This document shows positions 16,208-23,883 of a stretch of 51,347 bases of DNA, one piece after another. Positions within the stretch are counted from its first letter, which is position 1; each line of letters opens with the position of its first letter. The translations under genes were made by a program, and so were the position numbers. This DNA is from Bacteroidia bacterium. Lineage in GTDB: Bacteria; Bacteroidota; Bacteroidia; JADZBD01. The DNA is taken from the NCBI GenBank assembly GCA_020054095.1, contig JAGVMA010000076.1:1-51347 (forward strand). Reading direction: 5' to 3'. Under the pieces are notes generated by a model. That model saw nothing but the letters and a program-made list of their open reading frames with translations, was not told where the DNA came from and did not search any database.

Positions 16208-17635
16208 TTACTTTTTCCTGAAAACATAAATTTCAAAATCGTAATTATTAAGTGTTTTAAAAGGAACAGAAGGGGTAAGCTTTTTTAGCAAATCAAATTC
16301 CGGATTGTTCAGCAACGCATTTAAATCTATGCCGAGTTCATTCGGGCCAAAATGCCCATCCCAAATTATAACTGCGCCTTTCGTAATTTTTCCCTTCTCC
16401 ACATCGCTATTAAATCGCCAAGGGTTTTTTCTTTGTTCTGCAAATGGATCAATGTTGGCAGTAATGGAGAAGTATGGTAGCAAGTAATAATAATCTACAG
16501 CATTAAAATTTTGTTGCACATACCACTCGCCCGCGTCTTTTGTAAGTAGTTGTTCGGCTTCAAGTCTATACGGGAAATGTTTTTCGCGAAACGGAACGAC
16601 AAGAATTAATATTGTTATACTCAACAGAACACTTGTTTTTAGTAGTATAAAATTTCCGAAAACATCACTAATTTTATTTACCGCCACTAGCGCAAGGTAT
16701 GCTGCGCAGGGCATAACGGCAGCTATTACACGGATGAGCCCCAGCGAACCATAAATACCCTGCCACCAAAAAATGCTGTGTGCTATAAAGTACACCGCAA
16801 AACTGCCTGCTATCAAAAATAATTCTTCGGGGATGAGATAAACAGTAAGTATTTTTTTTCGCCAAGCACTAATGGCGTTAAATTTTACAATAACCACACC
16901 TATTGCAAAAAGCCAAAACAATACAATGCCCCAAATATTTTTTAATGCCGAAATAAAATGGAGCAAACTACCGTGCCCATATATATCGGCACCACCACGG
17001 TAAGGGTTTTGCGAAAACTGCCATAAGAAATCGCCAAGTGCTATCCAACCTATAAGCGCATATACTAACCAGCCGAAAGCAAGTAACGGAATTGCAAAAT
17101 ATTTTTTTCGGATTAAAAGCAGCAGTCCAAATAGTGGTAGAATTAAATAACCTTCGCTACGTACAAATGGCAGAAACGAAATGAGCAAAACAGCGGTGTT
17201 AAATTTCTTTTCGGTGAAAAGAAAAATGGATGCTACCAGCACCAAACCAAAGCAGGGTTCGGTGAGGCCACTATTAACCACCGCAAAATACACAGGCGAA
17301 AAGAAAACAAAAACAGGTAAAAGCCAAATGTGCTTTAATTTTGTTTTAGAGCAAATGCGATACAGAAAATAACTTGTGGCTGCTCCGCACAATACATTAA
17401 ACAGTGCAATTCCTTTGGTTCCAAATTGTGCAAATGGAGAACTGAGTAAAATAAAAAACGGCTTGCCCCAATGATCGAGAAACAAATGCGGATGCTGCCA
17501 CGAGTAACGCGAAATTAAATAATGCTGCACAGCATCACTCATTTCGGAAAACACTTCGGCTGTAATAACTATATAAGCCATTACGGCAGTGGAAAGCAGC
17601 AAAGAGAAATAAAATTTATTTTTTTCGGTGAGCAT
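16208..17635 (-). CDS. Multi-pass membrane protein, GT39-like glycosyltransferase candidate
   Basis: A 475-residue protein on the opposite strand that closes the glycan block. The first loop holds EMSDAVQHYLISRYSWQHPHLFLDHWGKPFF-like text (acidic Asp34, then His-Pro-His and Asp-His), matching the layout of PMT/ArnT-type GT-C enzymes that use polyprenyl-phosphate sugars. About ten membrane helices follow, with a soluble tail from about residue 370. An ATG at 17635 was chosen. A TTG at 17665 would add ten residues and almost abut a REP-like hairpin. It converges with the preceding gene across 46 bp and is transcribed separately. Substrate unknown. Confidence 0.65.
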   Translation of the reverse strand: MLTEKNKFYFSLLLSTAVMAYIVITAEVFSEMSDAVQHYLISRYSWQHPHLFLDHWGKPFFILLSSPFAQFGTKGIALFNVLCGAATSYFLYRICSKTKLKHIWLLPVFVFFSPVYFAVVNSGLTEPCFGLVLVASIFLFTEKKFNTAVLLISFLPFVRSEGYLILPLFGLLLLIRKKYFAIPLLAFGWLVYALIGWIALGDFLWQFSQNPYRGGADIYGHGSLLHFISALKNIWGIVLFWLFAIGVVIVKFNAISAWRKKILTVYLIPEELFLIAGSFAVYFIAHSIFWWQGIYGSLGLIRVIAAVMPCAAYLALVAVNKISDVFGNFILLKTSVLLSITILILVVPFREKHFPYRLEAEQLLTKDAGEWYVQQNFNAVDYYYLLPYFSITANIDPFAEQRKNPWRFNSDVEKGKITKGAVIIWDGHFGPNELGIDLNALLNNPEFDLLKKLTPSVPFKTLNNYDFEIYVFRKK

Positions 17636-17666
17636 TTCGTGCTGTGAAGTTATTATTTTTTGCAAT

Positions 17667-17692
17667 CATACTTCGACAGGCTCGGTATGACA
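17667..17692 (+). repeat. REP-like hairpin R1
   Basis: CATAC...GTATG arms enclose the conserved core TTCGACAGGCTC. This short repeat type is common in Bacteroidota genomes. It is the inverted partner of R2, 39 nt downstream across a T-rich spacer. Confidence 0.8.
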
Positions 17693-17731
17693 ATTTGTTT
17701 TTAAAATTTTCACCATTTTTTTTTCTCTACT

Positions 17732-17758
17732 CTGTCACCCTGAGCCTGTCGAAGGGTG
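17732..17758 (-). repeat. REP-like hairpin R2 (inverted to R1, overlaps GIY-YIG gene end)
   Basis: CACCC...GGGTG arms enclose GAGCCTGTCGA, the reverse complement of the R1 core. It covers the last codons and TGA stop of the GIY-YIG gene, which therefore ends in the repeat-encoded residues HPSTGSG. Confidence 0.8.
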
Positions 17759-18058
17759 TTCTTTTGACTTGTTAATTTTATTCATAGATAGTTTTTGAAG
17801 CAAATCCCAATCTTGATTAATTAATGCCTTCTTCTTTTTTCTGCTCCATCCTTTTAGTTTTTTCTCGAAACTAATTGCGCTTTTTACATCAGTAAATTTT
17901 TCATGAAAGATAAGTTTTAATGGTCTTCTCTTGTAAGTATGGCAGCCGGTGTTTATCCCATTTTCGTGTTCTGTAAATCTTCGCTCAAGATTATTAGTTA
18001 CTCCCGTGTAAACGGTGTTATCTGAACACTCTAACATGTACACGTACATTACACTCAT
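17735..18058 (-). CDS. GIY-YIG superfamily nuclease
   Basis: A 107-residue single-domain nuclease of the UvrC/YhbQ-like GIY-YIG superfamily. Seen: VYMLECSDNTVYTGVTNNLERRFTEH, with Tyr and the TGVT loop as the YIG half of the motif, Arg-Arg in the following helix, and a Glu in FEKKLKGWSRKKKKALI as expected for the metal ligand. An ATG three codons inside (18049) gives the more typical start MYVYML. The last eight residues, EHPSTGSG, come from a REP-like repeat. The gene is flanked by inverted repeat pairs (R1/R2 and R3/R4), so it may be connected with their spread. No partner domain is present, and its role in the cell is unknown. Confidence 0.88.
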   Translation of the reverse strand: MSVMYVYMLECSDNTVYTGVTNNLERRFTEHENGINTGCHTYKRRPLKLIFHEKFTDVKSAISFEKKLKGWSRKKKKALINQDWDLLQKLSMNKINKSKEHPSTGSG

Positions 18059-18078
18059 TTATGGTTACCTTTTGTTAT

Positions 18079-18104
18079 CATGCTTCGACAAGCTCAGCAT
18101 GACA
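18079..18104 (+). repeat. REP-like hairpin R3
   Basis: CATGC...GCATG arms enclose TTCGACAAGCTC. Compared with R1 the arms changed on both sides so that pairing is kept. It forms an inverted pair with R4 across 23 T-rich bases. Confidence 0.8.
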
Positions 18105-18127
18105 TTTTTTTCATTCCATTTTCCATT

Positions 18128-18156
18128 CTGTCACCCCTGAGCTTGTCGAAGGGCAG
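18128..18156 (-). repeat. REP-like hairpin R4 (inverted to R3)
   Basis: CTGTCACCCC, then GAGCTTGTCGAA, then GGGCAG. It is the inverse-orientation copy paired with R3, mirroring the R1/R2 arrangement on the other side of the GIY-YIG gene. Confidence 0.75.
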
Positions 18157-18166
18157 ATTAAAACGT

Positions 18167-18192
18167 CATACTTCGACAGGCTCAGTATGACA
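18167..18192 (+). repeat. REP-like hairpin R5
   Basis: CATACT...AGTATG arms enclose TCGACAGGCTC, nearly identical to R1 (one base differs). It lies 4 bp past the 3' end of the thioesterase gene and could act as its terminator-like structure. Confidence 0.8.
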
Positions 18193-18196
18193 GTAG

Positions 18197-18709
18197 CTAT
18201 TTCACGAATAAAGCTTTCAACTCAGTAGCTTCTTCCGGGTTTAATTTACCGGCCAAAATCAAGCTTAATTGTTTTCTGCGTAATGCGCCATCGTATCTTT
18301 TCTTTTCTTCTTCTGTTTCGGCAATAACTGCCGGCACAGGCAATGGTGATCCATTTTGGTCAATGGCAACAAATGTGTAAATGGCTTCGTTGCACTTCAC
18401 TTTTTTTCCGGTAACATTATCTTCTACCCACACATCAATAAAAACTTCCATTGAAGTATTAAACGAGCGCGAAACTTTTGCTTCTAATGTTACAATGCTT
18501 GCATGGTTAATGGGCATGTTAAACGAAACATTGTTTACCGATGCGGTAACCACTACGCGTTTGCTGTGGCGGTGTGCCGATATGGATGCAACCATATCAA
18601 GCCATTGTAGCAGCATCCCCCCAAAAAGGTTTCCCAAAATATTTGTATCATTAGGTTGCACTATGTGTGTTTGAATAGTTAGTGACTCACTCGCTTTTTT
18701 CGGTTTCAT
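18197..18709 (-). CDS. Acyl-CoA thioesterase, hotdog fold (YciA/BFIT type)
   Basis: A 170-residue hotdog-fold enzyme that hydrolyses acyl-CoA thioesters in the cytoplasm. Seen: QPNDTNILGNLFGGMLLQWLDMVASISAHRH, where the Asn/Asp following GG.LL.W.D matches the catalytic region of YciA-like thioesterases, then the central strand VVTASVNNVSFNMPI and the second sheet VSRSFNTSMEVFIDVWVED. The C-terminal 40 residues (AETEEEKKRYDGALRRKQ) are the tail typical of this group. Chain-length preference cannot be read from the sequence. It stands alone, with a promoter-like element 23 nt before its ATG. Confidence 0.88.
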   Translation of the reverse strand: MKPKKASESLTIQTHIVQPNDTNILGNLFGGMLLQWLDMVASISAHRHSKRVVVTASVNNVSFNMPINHASIVTLEAKVSRSFNTSMEVFIDVWVEDNVTGKKVKCNEAIYTFVAIDQNGSPLPVPAVIAETEEEKKRYDGALRRKQLSLILAGKLNPEEATELKALFVK

Positions 18710-18731
18710 GATTTTTATTTTTTGTCAGCCC

Positions 18732-18739
18732 CAAAATTA
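18732..18739 (-). promoter_or_regulatory. -7 element for the thioesterase gene
   Basis: On the minus strand TAATTTTG fits TAnnTTTG and lies 22 nt before the ATG at 18709. No clear -33 TTG is present. The remaining bases up to 18907 show nothing else recognisable. Confidence 0.45.
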
Positions 18740-18907
18740 GCAATAATACCGCTTGTAGTTATTTTACAGCCACACCTGCTGTTAAATTATTGGCGGTATT
18801 TACCAATTGCAATGCCCCATCCTCACACATAAATAAAAATTAGCGTAACCTAATTTTCATTTATAAAGTGGTATAACTAATCAATAAAATAGCAGATATT
18901 CGCACAC

Positions 18908-19465
18908 ATGTTTCACAATGTATTAGCACTACACATTATATTTATTGTAACATGGTTTGCTGGTTTGTTTTACATGCCGCGCTTGTTTATTTATCATATC
19001 GAAGCAAACGATAAACCGGATATTGAAAAACAAATTTTACAGAAACAATTTAAAATAATGGAAAAACGATTGTGGTATGGCATCACATGGCCATCCATGA
19101 TAATTACACTTATACTTGGCCCTTGGCTAATGCTTATGAATTTTACTCATTACATAAGCCAGCCATATTTTATTTTGAAATTATTTTTTGTGGCAGGTTT
19201 ATTATTTTATCATTTGCGAACACATGTAATTTTTTTACAGTTGCAAAATGATGTTATAAAACACAGTTCGATGAAAATGCGTGTGTGGAACGAAATAGCC
19301 ACTGTTTTTTTAGTGGCTATTGTTTTTTTAATTGTACTAAAATCGAATACCGATTTTGTGTGGGCGCTGCTTGGATTCATTGTTTTTTCGGCAGCTATTT
19401 TTTTAGCAGTGTATCTTTACAAGAGAAGCCGCAAGGGTGAGGAAAACAAAAATGCCCCGAATTGA
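18908..19465 (+). CDS. hemJ: HemJ-type protoporphyrinogen IX oxidase (CopD/UPF0093 family)
   Basis: A 185-residue membrane protein with four to five helices. The N-terminus ALHIIFIVTWFAGLFYMPRLFIYH is the HemJ signature, with His9 and Arg25. The WPSMIITLILGPWLM helix and a Lys-containing segment (PYFILKLFFVAGLLFYH) complete the pattern. HemJ oxidises protoporphyrinogen IX to protoporphyrin IX in heme synthesis, passing electrons to the respiratory chain. A C-terminal helix and a charged tail (YKRSRKGEENK) extend it beyond the shortest homologs. It converges on the bacilliredoxin gene, with a shared hairpin overlapping the stop codon. Confidence 0.85.
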   Translation: MFHNVLALHIIFIVTWFAGLFYMPRLFIYHIEANDKPDIEKQILQKQFKIMEKRLWYGITWPSMIITLILGPWLMLMNFTHYISQPYFILKLFFVAGLLFYHLRTHVIFLQLQNDVIKHSSMKMRVWNEIATVFLVAIVFLIVLKSNTDFVWALLGFIVFSAAIFLAVYLYKRSRKGEENKNAPN

Positions 19466-19478
19466 TTTCGAGGCATTT
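19450..19478. terminator. Candidate bidirectional terminator between hemJ and the bacilliredoxin gene
   Basis: AAATGCC-C-CGA pairs with TCG-A-GGCATTT around a 7-nt loop, with one internal mismatch. The left arm lies in the last hemJ codons. A T-rich stretch follows about 13 nt downstream on the plus strand. It sits between two convergent genes. Confidence 0.55.
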
Positions 19479-19501
19479 AATGAAATTTACTTTTTTATTT
19501 C

Positions 19502-19912
19502 TTAACAAAACTGTTCAAAAGCCATTTTCAAATTTTCGGCAATCATCTCGGCACTGCGCCCTTCAATGTGATGACGCTCAATAAAGTGTACCAACTTACC
19601 ATCTTTAAACAAACCAATAGCAGGCGATGAAGGAGGGTAAGGAACAAAGTGCTTACGAGCTTCCACTACTGCTTCGGTATCAAAACCTGCAAAAACAGTA
19701 GTTAGTTTAGCTGGCTTTTTATTTCCGCTTAGCGCTAATTTAATTCCGGGGCGAGCAGCACCTGCTGCACAACCGCAAACCGAGTTTACTACTACTAAAA
19801 CAGTACCTGCGCTGTTAATGGCAGCGGTTACTTTATCGGGTGTTGTTAAATCCTCAAAACCTACGGTTAAGAGTTCTTGTTTCATTGGTTTTACAATTGC
19901 TTCGGGATACAT
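19502..19912 (-). CDS. BrxA/BrxB family bacilliredoxin
   Basis: This 136-residue protein of the YphP/YqiW family has a thioredoxin-like fold and takes part in thiol redox control (in Bacillus, removal of bacillithiol from proteins). Seen: MYPEAIVKPM at the start, the CGC active site (VNSVCGCAAG, Cys46 and Cys48), RPGIKLAL, and the C-terminal HFIERHHIEGRSAEMIAENL. The family length is matched. It ends FEQFC, giving a third Cys at the C-terminus. Whether this organism makes bacillithiol cannot be told from this window. A -7 element lies 39 nt before the ATG. Confidence 0.93.
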   Translation of the reverse strand: MYPEAIVKPMKQELLTVGFEDLTTPDKVTAAINSAGTVLVVVNSVCGCAAGAARPGIKLALSGNKKPAKLTTVFAGFDTEAVVEARKHFVPYPPSSPAIGLFKDGKLVHFIERHHIEGRSAEMIAENLKMAFEQFC

Positions 19913-19951
19913 ATTTATAGTTTTTTAGTTGTTAGTTTTAAATGGTTGTAA

Positions 19952-19959
19952 CAAATGTA
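19952..19959 (-). promoter_or_regulatory. -7 element for the bacilliredoxin gene
   Basis: TACATTTG on the minus strand matches TAnnTTTG and leaves a leader of about 35 nt to the ATG at 19912. No convincing -33 element was found. Confidence 0.45.
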
Positions 19960-20065
19960 CTAATTAATACTACCCGTTTTGCACTCCGTTTAAATAGCAG
20001 TAAAGCCGCCCGAAATTAGCATTTGCCCCATAAAATAAAATATGTTTTTATACCGCTGAGTTGTT

Positions 20066-20073
20066 TAGATTTG
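20066..20073 (+). promoter_or_regulatory. -7 element for the M16 peptidase gene
   Basis: TAGATTTG matches TAnnTTTG and lies 20 nt before the preferred ATG at 20094. This supports that ATG over a TTG at 20061, which would lie inside the promoter. Confidence 0.5.
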
Positions 20074-20093
20074 CAAATATAAAATTGAAAAAA

Positions 20094-23042
20094 ATGAACA
20101 AAAATTTATCAGTTACAACTGTATTCGCAATTATAGCATCGGTGCTTTTTGCACAAGTAAAAAATAACCAGGGCACTGCCAAATTGGTAGAAAAAGTGGT
20201 AAAACAAAAAGATGAAATTGTAATTCCGTATGAAAAATATGTATTGCCCAATGGACTCACTTTAATTGTACATGAAGACCATTCCGATCCTATTTGCCAC
20301 ATTGAAGTAACTTATCATGTTGGTTCTAATCGCGAGCAAGTGGGTCGTTCGGGGTTTGCGCATTTTTTTGAGCACATGATGTTTCAGGGTTCAGATAATG
20401 TGGCCGATGAAGAGCATTTTAAAATTGTTACCGAATCGGGTGGTTCATTAAACGGTACCACCACAGTTGATCGCACTAATTATTTTGAAACATTACCATC
20501 TAATCAATTAGAAATAGGATTGTGGTTAGAGGCCGACAGAATGGGATTTTTATTGGATGCAGTTACACAACAAAAATTTGAAGTACAGCGCAAAACAGTA
20601 AAAAATGAGCGAGGGCAGAACTATGACAATCGCCCTTACGGGATGATTTTTGAAAAAACAGGCGAGGCACTTTATCCGGTGGGGCATCCTTATTCGTGGC
20701 CCACAATAGGATACATTGAAGATTTAAATCGAGTGGATGTAAACGATTTAAAAAAATTCTTTTTGCGTTGGTATGGCCCCAATAATGCAGTGGTGGTGGT
20801 TGCCGGAGATGTAAATCCTAAGCAAGTGGTATCGCTGGTAGAAAAATATTATGGCTCTATTCTTAAATGCCCCGAAGTAAAACCATTACCTAAAACCCCC
20901 GTTACTTTAGATAAAGATCGTTTCATTTCGTATGAAGATAATATTCGTTTCCCGATGCTGATGGTAAGTGTGCCTACTGTTCCTAACTTTCATCCGGACG
21001 AAGCACCGCTTGATATATTGGCAGATATTTTAGGCGGAAATAAAAGTTCTATTTTTTATCAAAATTTTGAGAAAACACAATTGGCTTTGCAGTCGAGTGT
21101 TAACCATCCCACTTCTGAGTTATCGGGGAGGATGCAATTTGTGATAGTATCATCACCTAAATTCAAATTAGCACAAATGGATTCGGTACTAAAAATATCG
21201 TTGCAGCAATTTGAAAAGCGCGGTGTTACCGATGAAGATTTGCAGAAGTACAAAATAAATTTTGAAAAAAACTTAGTGCAGTCGCTACAAAGCGTAGCCG
21301 GCAAGGCATCGCAGATTTCTCAATTTTGGTACTTAACACGCAATCCTAATTACATAAAAAAATATACCGAAGCATATAAAAAAGTAACCAAAGAAGATGT
21401 GTTGCGCGTGTATAATAAATATGTGAAAAGCAAAGCGGGCGTTTACCTCAGTGTTTATCCTAAAGGTAAACCCGAATACAAATTGAAAGAAGATAATTTT
21501 AAGTACACGCCAGTGGATGTTACAAAAGTGAAAGAAGGCGATGAGTATAAAAATTTGGTTTATAATAAAGCCAAAGATGATTTTGACAGAAGTAAGAAAC
21601 CAATGGCGGGAACAAATCCGGTGGTAAAAGTGCCCGATTACTGGATGCAAAGTTTTGGCAATGGATTAAAAATGATTGGTTCTTATACAGATGAAGTGCC
21701 AATGGTTACAATGCAAATCAGCATAGAGTGTGGCCATCGTTTTGAGCAAAAAGAAAAATCGGGAACAGCACAATTGCTGGCAAGTATCTTAAATGAATCA
21801 ACACAAAAATATACTTCGGAACAAATGAGCGAAGAGTTAGAGAAATTAGGCAGCGAAGTAGATATTAGTGCCGGCAATAACGAAATAACCATCACCATTA
21901 ACTGCCTGAAAAAAAATATTGACGCAACATTAAAATTAGTGAACGAGATAATGTTTGCACCAAAATTTGATGCAGAGGAATTTGAGCGCTCAAAAAATCA
22001 AATATTAGAAGGTATTGCAAACCAAGTAACACAAGCTGCTACAATGGCTAACAATACTTTTTTCAAATTACTTTATGGTAACGATCATATAATGTCTATC
22101 CCATCCATAGGAACAATGGAAACCGTAAAAGGGATTACGCTTGATGACGTTAAAATGTATTACAAGCAAAATTGGGTTCCTTCTATTTCATCGCTTGTGG
22201 TGGTGGGCGATGTTACCCAAGCCGATTTAATTCCTAAGCTAGTGTTTTTACAAAATTGGGCTGGCGATAAAGTAGTGCGCATGCCACAAGCACCATCGCC
22301 CAAAATTAATAAGACCAAAATATTTTTGGTTGATAAATCCAAAGCTCCGCAATCGGAAGTGCGCATGGGCTACTTACTCGATATGCCTTATGATGCTACT
22401 GGAGAGTTTTATCGTGCTACGTTAATGAATTACGTATTAGGTGGTGCATTTAACAGCCGTATTAATTTAAACTTACGTGAAGATAAAGGTTGGACGTATG
22501 GCTCAAACACATCTTTTAATTCGGGAAAATTTGCCGGACCATTTATGTTTAGTGCCGGTGTAATTGGCAATTCTACGGATAGCTCGATTGTGGAAACGAT
22601 AAAAGAAATGAAAGACTATGCGGGTGGTGGAATTAGCCCCGAGGAATTAATTTTCACAAAAAACTCAATAGGACAGCGTGATGCACTGCGTTACGAAACA
22701 CCGGGCCAAAAAGCAGCTTTTCTTAAACGCATATTAGATTACGGCTTAGAAAAAACTTTTGTAGAAGAGCAAAATAAAATTTTAGCAAACATGACTAAAG
22801 AAGAAATAGACGCACTTGCCAAAAAATATTTAGACGTAAATAGTATGGTGATAACCGTTACTGGCGATAAAGAAAAAATATTAGAGCCACTACAAAAATT
22901 AGGATACGAAGTAATAGTGCTCGACAGCGATGGCAACCCTGTTAAAAAAGAAGAACCAAAAGAAGAGATGAAGAAAGATGAATCGAAACCGAATTATGAA
23001 ATGAATAACAAAGACAAGAAAAAAGAGAAGAAGAAGAAGTAA
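20094..23042 (+). CDS. M16 family zinc metallopeptidase, two-domain, exported
   Basis: A 982-residue pitrilysin-type peptidase. The signal peptide spans about 1-20 (ASVLFAQ). The first M16 domain carries the inverted zinc motif HFFEH (His90, Glu93, His94), preceded by GSNREQVGRSGFA and followed by the distal Glu in KTVKNERGQNYD. The second M16 half (about 520-935) lacks HxxEH but keeps the family fold text (RINLNLREDKGWTYG, the R/Y site that helps bind substrate), as in other fused M16 proteins. It probably acts in the periplasm or at the outer membrane on peptides. The last 45 residues are highly charged (KKEEPKEEMKKDESK), an unusual low-complexity tail. Confidence 0.93.
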   Translation: MNKNLSVTTVFAIIASVLFAQVKNNQGTAKLVEKVVKQKDEIVIPYEKYVLPNGLTLIVHEDHSDPICHIEVTYHVGSNREQVGRSGFAHFFEHMMFQGSDNVADEEHFKIVTESGGSLNGTTTVDRTNYFETLPSNQLEIGLWLEADRMGFLLDAVTQQKFEVQRKTVKNERGQNYDNRPYGMIFEKTGEALYPVGHPYSWPTIGYIEDLNRVDVNDLKKFFLRWYGPNNAVVVVAGDVNPKQVVSLVEKYYGSILKCPEVKPLPKTPVTLDKDRFISYEDNIRFPMLMVSVPTVPNFHPDEAPLDILADILGGNKSSIFYQNFEKTQLALQSSVNHPTSELSGRMQFVIVSSPKFKLAQMDSVLKISLQQFEKRGVTDEDLQKYKINFEKNLVQSLQSVAGKASQISQFWYLTRNPNYIKKYTEAYKKVTKEDVLRVYNKYVKSKAGVYLSVYPKGKPEYKLKEDNFKYTPVDVTKVKEGDEYKNLVYNKAKDDFDRSKKPMAGTNPVVKVPDYWMQSFGNGLKMIGSYTDEVPMVTMQISIECGHRFEQKEKSGTAQLLASILNESTQKYTSEQMSEELEKLGSEVDISAGNNEITITINCLKKNIDATLKLVNEIMFAPKFDAEEFERSKNQILEGIANQVTQAATMANNTFFKLLYGNDHIMSIPSIGTMETVKGITLDDVKMYYKQNWVPSISSLVVVGDVTQADLIPKLVFLQNWAGDKVVRMPQAPSPKINKTKIFLVDKSKAPQSEVRMGYLLDMPYDATGEFYRATLMNYVLGGAFNSRINLNLREDKGWTYGSNTSFNSGKFAGPFMFSAGVIGNSTDSSIVETIKEMKDYAGGGISPEELIFTKNSIGQRDALRYETPGQKAAFLKRILDYGLEKTFVEEQNKILANMTKEEIDALAKKYLDVNSMVITVTGDKEKILEPLQKLGYEVIVLDSDGNPVKKEEPKEEMKKDESKPNYEMNNKDKKKEKKKK

Positions 23043-23066
23043 GATTTTTTAGCAACATCCTCAATT

Positions 23067-23105
23067 GATAAAGTCTGCAACAATAATGCAGACTTTATTT
23101 TTTAT
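23067..23105 (+). terminator. Terminator after the M16 peptidase gene
   Basis: ATAAAGTCTGC (23068-23078) pairs with GCAGACTTTAT (23088-23098) around a 9-nt loop and runs into TTTTTTATT. The right arm and T run also encode the last codons and stop of the convergent TerC gene. Confidence 0.8.
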
Positions 23106-23883
23106 TGCGAGCCGGAAAATTAAACAGCAACGAAGTAAGAAGCGGAATAAAAAATACACCCACAGTTATAAGCGAAATGGCAGTTTCTGCTCCATGCCCT
23201 TCGGTGTAAGTACATATTTTACTTTCCGGATACAATCCGCAAACGAAAGAAAGTACAAGCTTGCAGCCTAAAATGGCAATTACCACAAATGCCGATGTTT
23301 CTAAAAATGAAAATTTTTCCATCAGCTTTACAAAACCCTGAGTTACAAAACGCATGGCCAATATGCCAATAAAAACACCTATGCAAACAAGGCAAAGCGA
23401 GTAGGGCTTAGGATAGTTTTCTACGTAAGCTACGGCAGCAAATACATTGTCAATTGAAAATGCCAAATCCATTACTTCTACCAATGCCACGGTTGCCCAA
23501 AACTGTCCCAATAAACCAAAAGTGTATTTGTAAATTTTATTTTCTTTTTTATCTGCTTTCTCCTCTTCGTTAGTTTTACTTGCTTTTTTTCTGAAATAGG
23601 CAATCACTATCCACAAAAGATAAAGACCGCCCAATAATTTTAGCCAACTGATGGAAACTAAATAAGAAACAAAAACCAAACACAACCCTCTGAAAACATA
23701 AGCGCCAATAATACCATACTTTAAAGCTTTACTGCGTTCTTCTTTTGGCAAATCCATAACCATTGTTGCGAGTACGGCTGCGTTATCTACAGATAATAAA
23801 CTTTCTATCAGCAGCAAGTTTAAAATAATCATGCCAGCTGCACTTAAATCGGGACCTAAAATAGAGTGTAAAAAATCAATCAC
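23095..23883 (-). CDS. TerC family integral membrane protein
   Basis: This 262-residue protein with about seven to eight membrane helices belongs to the TerC/Alx family, linked to metal (manganese) export and tellurite resistance in other bacteria. Seen: LLIESLLSVDNAAVLATMVMDLP near the start and DLAFSIDNVFAAVAYV in the middle, the two Asp-Asn motifs of the family inside membrane helices. A charged loop (about 100-115, KKASKTNEEEKADKKE) separates the halves. It begins at a GTG that overlaps the TAG stop of the upstream gene by one base, so the two are co-translated. The ion handled here is unknown. Confidence 0.9.
   Translation of the reverse strand: MIDFLHSILGPDLSAAGMIILNLLLIESLLSVDNAAVLATMVMDLPKEERSKALKYGIIGAYVFRGLCLVFVSYLVSISWLKLLGGLYLLWIVIAYFRKKASKTNEEEKADKKENKIYKYTFGLLGQFWATVALVEVMDLAFSIDNVFAAVAYVENYPKPYSLCLVCIGVFIGILAMRFVTQGFVKLMEKFSFLETSAFVVIAILGCKLVLSFVCGLYPESKICTYTEGHGAETAISLITVGVFFIPLLTSLLFNFPARNKK

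Noticed and set aside
17667-18192. CRISPR array
   Set aside because: Repeats occur in both orientations at irregular spacing, are palindromic and flank a gene. There are no uniform spacers and no cas genes.
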